This document shows positions 58,914 through 64,000 of a stretch of 64,000 bases of DNA, one piece after another. The DNA is from Thiodiazotropha sp040506775 (lineage in GTDB: Bacteria; Pseudomonadota; Gammaproteobacteria; Chromatiales; Chromatiaceae), in assembly GCA_040506775.1 (NCBI GenBank), contig JBEVWC010000027.1, positions 62,001 to 126,000 of the forward strand, read 5' to 3'. The first letter of the stretch is position 1. Each line of letters begins with the position of its first letter. The position numbers and the translations under genes are program-made. The notes below the pieces were generated by a model that did no database searches, had not been told where the DNA came from, and worked only from the letters and a program-made list of their open reading frames with translations.

Positions 58914-61900
58914 ATGAATCTGCAACTCAAGCTATCACTGCCGCCACTGGTCGCGTTATCGCTGGTTCTTGCAGTGCTGCATTTTTACTGGACTCCGCTG
59001 CAGATCCAGAAAGGCATGGAGCAATATGTTGAATATGCGCGGCATGAAATTCACGCCGCCGAACCCGCCCTGATCAACAACCTTCTGTCCAATGATCTCG
59101 CCGCACTGTATTCCAACCTGGATGCATTGATGGAGGATCACACCGACAGTTGGTTTAATGTTCAGTTATTCGATCATGAGGGTGAGAGAATCTATCCACT
59201 GTTCATGGATAACAATGTAGACGACGCCAGTCTGAAACTGATTCCTTACGACTACACCCTGTCACTCTCGGGTTCGAATCTCGGGGCCATTCATGTGGAT
59301 TTCAGCTGGGCGCTCGCGGAGCGGTCCATTCTCGATGACCTGGAAAGAATTCGTAATTTCATAATTTCGCTGATTGTCCTGATTGTGCTTATCACCCTGG
59401 TCGGGTCGTATCGCACAGTAGTCAAACCACTCAAAAAGCTGGCGCATGCCACAGACAGGATCGCACTGGGCGACCTGGATGTCAGCCTGCCCGACGCGGG
59501 CAATGATGAAATAGGCCAACTCAGTCATGCCTTCAGCGCCATGGTCAATGAACTGCGCTTTCAGCAGAATGCCCTGAATAACCATGCCATCGTAAGCATG
59601 ACGGACAAGCACGGTAAAATCATCTACGTGAATGACCACTTCGTGAGAATCAGTGGTTATTCAAGATCGGAACTACTGGGTAAAACGCATCGCATTGTCT
59701 CGTCCGGCATACACGACATGCATTTTTACGAAGTCATCTGGGATACCATTCGAAACGGCAAAACCTGGAACGGAGAACTCTGCAATCGCAATCGTTCCGG
59801 CAGCCTGTACTGGGTCAGTTCGACCATCACACCCTTGCTCGACGAACATGGCAATCCGCTGCGTTTCCTTTCCATTCATACTGAAATCACTCGACGCAAG
59901 GAAGCGGAAAATGTTCTCAATGAGGCCCGCGAAGCGGCAGAAGCGGCGAATATTGCAAAGAGTCAGTTTCTCGCCAATATGAGTCATGAAATCCGCACAC
60001 CGATGAACTCCATTATCGGCATGTCCTACCTGGCACTACAGGGTGAACTCGACCCCAGGCAGCGCGGTTACATCGAAAAAGCACACCTTGCCAGCGTTTC
60101 ACTACTCAATATCATCAATGACATCCTCGACTTCTCCAAAATTGAGGCCGGCAAGCTCAACATAGAAAGTGTGAATTTCAACCTGGAACAGATTCTGACA
60201 AATATTGCCGACCTGTTGGGACTCAAAGCTGCGGAAAAACAGATTGAATTGATGTATCACATCAGTCCCCGGGTGCCCCTCGATCTCATCGGAGATCCAC
60301 TCAGACTGGAACAGATACTGGTCAATCTGAGTAACAATGCCATCAAGTTCACTGACCCCGGCGGCAAGGTGCTGATCGATATCAACCCGGTCAAAGTCGG
60401 CCAGCAGGGTGTGTTGCTGGGTTTTTCAGTGATCGATAACGGCATAGGCATGACCGATTCACAACAGGAGCGACTGTTTCAAAGCTTCAACCAGGCCGAC
60501 AGCTCCACCACCCGCAGGTATGGCGGGACCGGACTGGGCCTCGCGATCTGCAAAAAACTGACTGAACTCATGGGTGGCGATATTACCGTCGAAAGCGTCC
60601 ATGGACAGGGCAGCAGTTTTCACTTCACGGTTCAATTCAAGGTACAACCGAATGCGGAAACCGGAACAACCCTACATACACAAGCATTGAATGATAAACG
60701 GGTACTGTTACTCAGTGACGATTCCACAAATCGTGAAATACTCACCGAAGCACTGCAGAACCTTGGCATGCTCGTGGTCAACGCCACACCCAATGAACCA
60801 CACCACCCGCTTGACGCTGCTCCGGGTTTTACCGGGGACCCGGATCTGACCATCATCGACAACCCTGCCAACCTGAAAAAGATAACTCACCAGTCAGATG
60901 ACGTTACCGCCTGTCTGAAAGGCGCACCGCTGCTCATACTTTCAAATAAGCCGGATAACTATCTCTCTGATTATCCAACAGCTGCCACCTGCCATGCAGA
61001 GTTCCTGATCAAACCCTTTACGCCCCAGACTCTCGGCAGCACCATCCAAACCACCCTGGCCCATGAGACGCGGATCGGGGGGGCGGCTCTCCCAGAGCCA
61101 AGTGGCAGCGACGCAAGGAATACACTTACAGGCGCGAAACTTTTACTCGTTGAAGACAATGAGTTCAACCAGGAACTCGCCTATGAATTGCTGTCTCGCC
61201 GTAACATCCATGTGGACATGGCAGCCAATGGTGTGGAGGCCCTGGAGAAGCTTGAGCAACATGACTATGACGGGATTCTCATGGATTGTCAGATGCCGGT
61301 CATGGATGGCTACACCGCCACGACCAGGATCCGCCAACTCGACAAATACAATGATCTTCCCATCATCGCCATGACTGCCAATGCACTCAAAGGGGACCGG
61401 GAAAAGGCGCTGCAATGCGGCATGAATGACCATATCGCCAAACCCATTGATGTCTCCGGGATGTTCGAGGTTCTGGAAAAATGGATCCAACCAAAGCGCC
61501 AGGACATTTCCCTCGATGACACTACCCCGGCAAGCGGCGCCGTCAACCACTCATCATTCGAAGTTTGTGAAACAATCGACAGCCATAAGGCGTTACTGAA
61601 TCTCGACGGGGACCAGGATACCTATCAGAAACTGCTCCTCACATTTCGAAGCAATCAACAACACACCGCGCAAACCATCCGTGCATCCATCGAATCACAA
61701 GACCTCGACACCGCATTAAGGACCATACACACGCTCAAGGCCGTCACCGCAACCATCGGCGCATACACGCTCTCTGAGCATTGCATCAGACTCGAAACAC
61801 TACTCGAATCAGAACCTGATAACCTAACCGAGCTACATACCCTCGTCGATCTCATCGACACCGACCTCTCCGCCATCATCACCGATCTGCATCACCTGGA

Positions 61901-62144
61901 CGAAGTCACACTCCCTTCCAGCACCTCTCATCTCTCCGAGCTTGAACTTGAGCATCAGCTGGCAGACCTTCGGGAGCGCATTACCAATTACGATGTCGAG
62001 TCGGAAGAGCAGTTGGAGATGCTGATCCAGGCCACTCAAAACCCCGCACTGCTGCATACGCTGCAATCCGTGCAGCAGCATGTGAGAAGGTATGATTTCG
62101 AACAGGCACTGACGATGCTCGACGAGATCGAGAAATCCGCATAG
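58914..62144 (+). CDS. Hybrid histidine kinase with receiver and phosphotransfer domains
   Basis: 1076 residues: TM about 8-25, periplasmic domain, TM about 150-168, HAMP about 170-222, PAS about 225-345, HisKA with phospho-His358 in MSHEIRTPMNSIIG, HATPase with GTGLGLAICKKL, a divergent receiver-like segment (about 590-710), a full receiver with Asp791 in DGILMDCQMPVMDG, and a C-terminal Hpt domain with His939 in TIHTLKAVTATIG. So it carries a complete His-Asp-His phosphorelay, with output to an unlinked regulator. Tightly coupled to the PhnD-like gene six bases upstream. Confidence 0.94.
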   Translation: MNLQLKLSLPPLVALSLVLAVLHFYWTPLQIQKGMEQYVEYARHEIHAAEPALINNLLSNDLAALYSNLDALMEDHTDSWFNVQLFDHEGERIYPLFMDNNVDDASLKLIPYDYTLSLSGSNLGAIHVDFSWALAERSILDDLERIRNFIISLIVLIVLITLVGSYRTVVKPLKKLAHATDRIALGDLDVSLPDAGNDEIGQLSHAFSAMVNELRFQQNALNNHAIVSMTDKHGKIIYVNDHFVRISGYSRSELLGKTHRIVSSGIHDMHFYEVIWDTIRNGKTWNGELCNRNRSGSLYWVSSTITPLLDEHGNPLRFLSIHTEITRRKEAENVLNEAREAAEAANIAKSQFLANMSHEIRTPMNSIIGMSYLALQGELDPRQRGYIEKAHLASVSLLNIINDILDFSKIEAGKLNIESVNFNLEQILTNIADLLGLKAAEKQIELMYHISPRVPLDLIGDPLRLEQILVNLSNNAIKFTDPGGKVLIDINPVKVGQQGVLLGFSVIDNGIGMTDSQQERLFQSFNQADSSTTRRYGGTGLGLAICKKLTELMGGDITVESVHGQGSSFHFTVQFKVQPNAETGTTLHTQALNDKRVLLLSDDSTNREILTEALQNLGMLVVNATPNEPHHPLDAAPGFTGDPDLTIIDNPANLKKITHQSDDVTACLKGAPLLILSNKPDNYLSDYPTAATCHAEFLIKPFTPQTLGSTIQTTLAHETRIGGAALPEPSGSDARNTLTGAKLLLVEDNEFNQELAYELLSRRNIHVDMAANGVEALEKLEQHDYDGILMDCQMPVMDGYTATTRIRQLDKYNDLPIIAMTANALKGDREKALQCGMNDHIAKPIDVSGMFEVLEKWIQPKRQDISLDDTTPASGAVNHSSFEVCETIDSHKALLNLDGDQDTYQKLLLTFRSNQQHTAQTIRASIESQDLDTALRTIHTLKAVTATIGAYTLSEHCIRLETLLESEPDNLTELHTLVDLIDTDLSAIITDLHHLDEVTLPSSTSHLSELELEHQLADLRERITNYDVESEEQLEMLIQATQNPALLHTLQSVQQHVRRYDFEQALTMLDEIEKSA

Positions 62145-62158
62145 CCGTCACAACACCG

Positions 62159-62800
62159 ATGTCAGTTATGGAAATGCCAGAAATCTCAGATCAACCCAAC
62201 CCTCAACCGGAATCCAGTGTCGAGACAGAATGGTCCCCCGCCAATCCCAATAACGGGCAAACCTATCAAAACCGCAGAATCCGGCGCGCTTCAACGACCC
62301 GCTGGGAGGTCGTGCCGACACTCAAATCAATGATGATCTATCTCTACCTGACGATCTTTGGAGCTGTCATTGCTATCGCCACTCTACTCTCAGGCACCTC
62401 CCTGTTACCCTCCCTGTTCGGGCTGGTCGTGGCGATTGCCGGCCTGCTCCTGATATACGGCGAAACGACTCCGGTTGTCATCGACAAGGCATCCGGTTTG
62501 CTGTATCGAGAACCCCGCTTACCCCTCTTCCCTGGACACAGGGAAAACAGACCTGTGTCCTATCCGCTCAAGGATTTTCATGCTGTTCAGGTACTGAAGG
62601 AAAAGGAATGCCTGTGTGCCGGCGAATCCACACATCCGTACTACAGCTACGAACTCAACCTTGTTTTTCTCGACGGAAGCAGGTTCAATTTGATGGATCA
62701 CGCCGATCTCAGGAAGCTGAACAACGATGCCAGGCTGCTAGCGCGCTTCCTTGATCTACCCCTGTGGGAGCGTGACACATCCACAAACGGCGAACCCTAA
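62159..62800 (+). CDS. Two-helix membrane protein of unknown function
   Basis: 213 residues: polar N-terminal 55 residues, two hydrophobic helices (about 60-80 and 82-104: SMMIYLYLTIFGAVIAIATL, then SLFGLVVAIAGLLLIYGET), then a soluble domain with PVVIDKASGLLYREPR and NLVFLDGSRFNLMDHADLRK. This resembles small bacterial PH-like or YdbS-like membrane proteins of unknown role. ATG at 62159; one further ATG (MEMPEIS) is also possible. First of three close genes with the small hypothetical and the uracil-DNA glycosylase; the kinase ends 14 bp upstream. Confidence 0.7.
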   Translation: MSVMEMPEISDQPNPQPESSVETEWSPANPNNGQTYQNRRIRRASTTRWEVVPTLKSMMIYLYLTIFGAVIAIATLLSGTSLLPSLFGLVVAIAGLLLIYGETTPVVIDKASGLLYREPRLPLFPGHRENRPVSYPLKDFHAVQVLKEKECLCAGESTHPYYSYELNLVFLDGSRFNLMDHADLRKLNNDARLLARFLDLPLWERDTSTNGEP

Positions 62801-62812
62801 GCGAATAACACC

Positions 62813-63043
62813 ATGAGCCAAGATACCGATGACAGCCTGGTAAAGCCCTGCTTTGCCGTCATCTACACCCCGAGTCGCCGACGCAAACGCTTTCCTGAAA
62901 ACTGTGTCACACCGGTGGATACCGTGGAAGACGCGATACAGCAGGCAAACAGCCGTGAGGATTGCCACGCCGCCCGGGTCATGGGTCCCTCACGATCCTC
63001 CGAGGGTTTTCGCCTCTACTACCTGCTGGAATGGCTCAGTTGA
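62813..63043 (+). CDS. Small conserved-looking cytoplasmic protein
   Basis: 76 residues, no signal or membrane segment. It contains PCFAVIYTPSRRRKRFPENC and a helix VEDAIQQANSREDC, with an aromatic C-terminus LYYLLEWLS. Coding is supported by tight spacing: 12 bp after the previous gene and 1 bp before the glycosylase start. I do not recognise it. Confidence 0.65.
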   Translation: MSQDTDDSLVKPCFAVIYTPSRRRKRFPENCVTPVDTVEDAIQQANSREDCHAARVMGPSRSSEGFRLYYLLEWLS

Positions 63044-63044
63044 G

Positions 63045-63683
63045 GTGTCAGACTCAGGTCCGTCAGCCGTGATATCGGCTCAAGCCGCCATCCAGGCTCA
63101 CCAGAAAAAACTCAAGGCCTGCACGGCCTGTCCCAACATGCTGGGCCCCGTGGTCACCGGCAACCCGGTTGTCTCCCCCATCATCCTGGTGGGTCAGGCT
63201 CCGGGTGACAAGGAGGGTCCTGCGGGTAAACCCTTCGCCTGGACGGCGGGAAAAACGCTTTTCAACTGGTTCAGTGGCATCGGCCTGGACGAGCCCGCAT
63301 TTCGCCAGCGCGTCTATATGGCAGCGGTGTGCCGTTGCTTTCCTGGAAAAAAACCAAAAGGGGGTGACCGGGTCCCCGATGCCACGGAGATCGACCAATG
63401 CCGGCACTGGCTGGAGCGGGAGATTTCACTGCTCCAGCCACGCCTGATCATCCCGGTTGGTAAACTGGCCATCCTGCAGTTTCTTCAATCGGAGCGTCTG
63501 GTGGAGGTGGTGGGACACACACACCATGTCAGACTGGATCAACAGGAAGTGGACATCATCCCCCTGCCCCATCCCTCCGGGGCCTCCACCTGGCACAGAA
63601 CGGAACCGGGTAAAACCCTGCTCGCCGACGCCCTGCAAAAAATTGCTGACCATCCTGCCTGGCAAAGCGTCAGGGACCTTTGA
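63045..63683 (+). CDS. Uracil-DNA glycosylase family protein
   Basis: Removes uracil from DNA. From the GTG at 63045 the protein has 212 residues; other GTG starts a few codons later are possible. Family 4/5-type features are CTACPNML near the N-terminus with VLVGQAPG-like IILVGQAPGDKEGPAGKPF, the segment VCRCFPGKKPKGGDR and IDQCRHWLEREISLLQPRL; the Cys residues (two near residue 31-34, others near 101 and 127) fit an Fe-S cluster. The active-site end motif is LPHPSGASTWHR. Subfamily is not certain. Confidence 0.85.
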   Translation: MSDSGPSAVISAQAAIQAHQKKLKACTACPNMLGPVVTGNPVVSPIILVGQAPGDKEGPAGKPFAWTAGKTLFNWFSGIGLDEPAFRQRVYMAAVCRCFPGKKPKGGDRVPDATEIDQCRHWLEREISLLQPRLIIPVGKLAILQFLQSERLVEVVGHTHHVRLDQQEVDIIPLPHPSGASTWHRTEPGKTLLADALQKIADHPAWQSVRDL

Positions 63684-63806
63684 ACACAACCATTACCCGC
63701 TCGATCAACGCGGCCACTTCGACTGTTCAGACCCGGCATAGTGTTCTATCTTTTGTCCTGCTGCCACTGAACAACAATACACCCCGTTTTAGAGAGACAA
63801 CCCACC

Positions 63807-64000
63807 ATGCCAGAAGATATCCAGTTGACCACCCGGGACGGAGAAAACTTTTCCGCATATCTTTGCGGAGATGAAGCAGCCCAGGCGGGTGCACTGATCC
63901 TGCACGAGTGGTGGGGGCTGAAACCGCACAACCGGGTCTGGGCGGAAATGCTGGCCGATCAGGGTTACCGGACAGTTGCGATCGATCTGTACGACGGGCG
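63807..64000 (+). CDS. Dienelactone hydrolase family protein (N-terminal part)
   Basis: Alpha/beta hydrolase start: MPEDIQLTTRDGENFSAYLC, then ALILHEWWGLKPHNRVWAEM and GYRTVAIDLYDG, the family pattern with the oxyanion-strand HEWWGL. The frame is open to the window edge, giving about 64 residues; the catalytic Cys, Asp and His lie outside. An AGAGAGACAA stretch lies upstream of the ATG at 63807. Confidence 0.9.
   Translation, partial: MPEDIQLTTRDGENFSAYLCGDEAAQAGALILHEWWGLKPHNRVWAEMLADQGYRTVAIDLYDG

Overview
The window comes from a gammaproteobacterium. It carries minCDE, mltF, tadA, pldA and a rhizobial/Ralstonia-style hup/hyp locus. Sulfur-handling genes (TusA, DsrE2 and a periplasmic rhodanese) and a membrane-bound uptake hydrogenase suggest a sulfur- and hydrogen-oxidising chemolithotroph of the Chromatiales type. 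That assignment is inferred from gene content; no rRNA or marker tree is available here.

Region 1 (1-15.4 kb, all minus strand) is a nearly complete [NiFe]-hydrogenase locus. In transcription order it reads hupS-hupL-hupE-hupC, then a 2.8 kb interruption with a secreted rhodanese and a small lipoprotein, then hupD-F-G-H-I-J, hupK-hypA-B-C-D, and hypE running off the left edge. HupS has the two extra cysteines (mature positions 19 and 120) that mark oxygen-tolerant enzymes with a [4Fe-3S] proximal cluster. Both hupS and hupD are preceded by textbook sigma-54 promoters (TGGCAC-N5-TTGC), so the structural and maturation operons look co-regulated.

Region 2 (15.6-25.3 kb) holds a secreted cysteine-rich DUF4215-repeat protein, a secreted isochorismatase-like hydrolase, a NemR-like TetR regulator with two matching operators (one in front of itself, one in front of a tusA-dsrE2 sulfur-carrier operon), a TraB/GumN protein, a HIT protein, a periplasmic binding protein translationally coupled to a PAS-GGDEF-EAL protein, and an LEA-like repeat protein.

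Region 3 (25.5-38.9 kb) is mostly housekeeping: tRNA-Ser(CGA), mltF, pldA, tadA, minCDE and a single-chain pyruvate carboxylase. Between them lie two exported proteins, a LuxR solo with intact acyl-homoserine-lactone pocket residues next to a double palindrome, and a tandem array of a 129-bp repeat.

Region 4 (39.4-54.2 kb) is the most distinctive. It has a large surface protein with a GlyGly-CTERM-like tail and a 9-bp microsatellite, a two-gene unit of unknown function with one MACPF-like lipoprotein, and a four-gene porin-cytochrome operon: decaheme lipoprotein, DmsE/MtrA decaheme, MtrB barrel, second decaheme lipoprotein, with a strong terminator. It encodes 30 CXXCH haem sites and is an extracellular electron conduit.

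Region 5 (54.2-64 kb) has orphan exported proteins, a DUF3050 protein, a PhnD-like binding protein coupled to a hybrid histidine kinase with its own phosphotransfer domain, a small membrane-protein/uracil-DNA-glycosylase operon, and the start of a dienelactone hydrolase.

Three families of palindromic intergenic repeats recur throughout. They fill most gaps and account for several spurious open frames.
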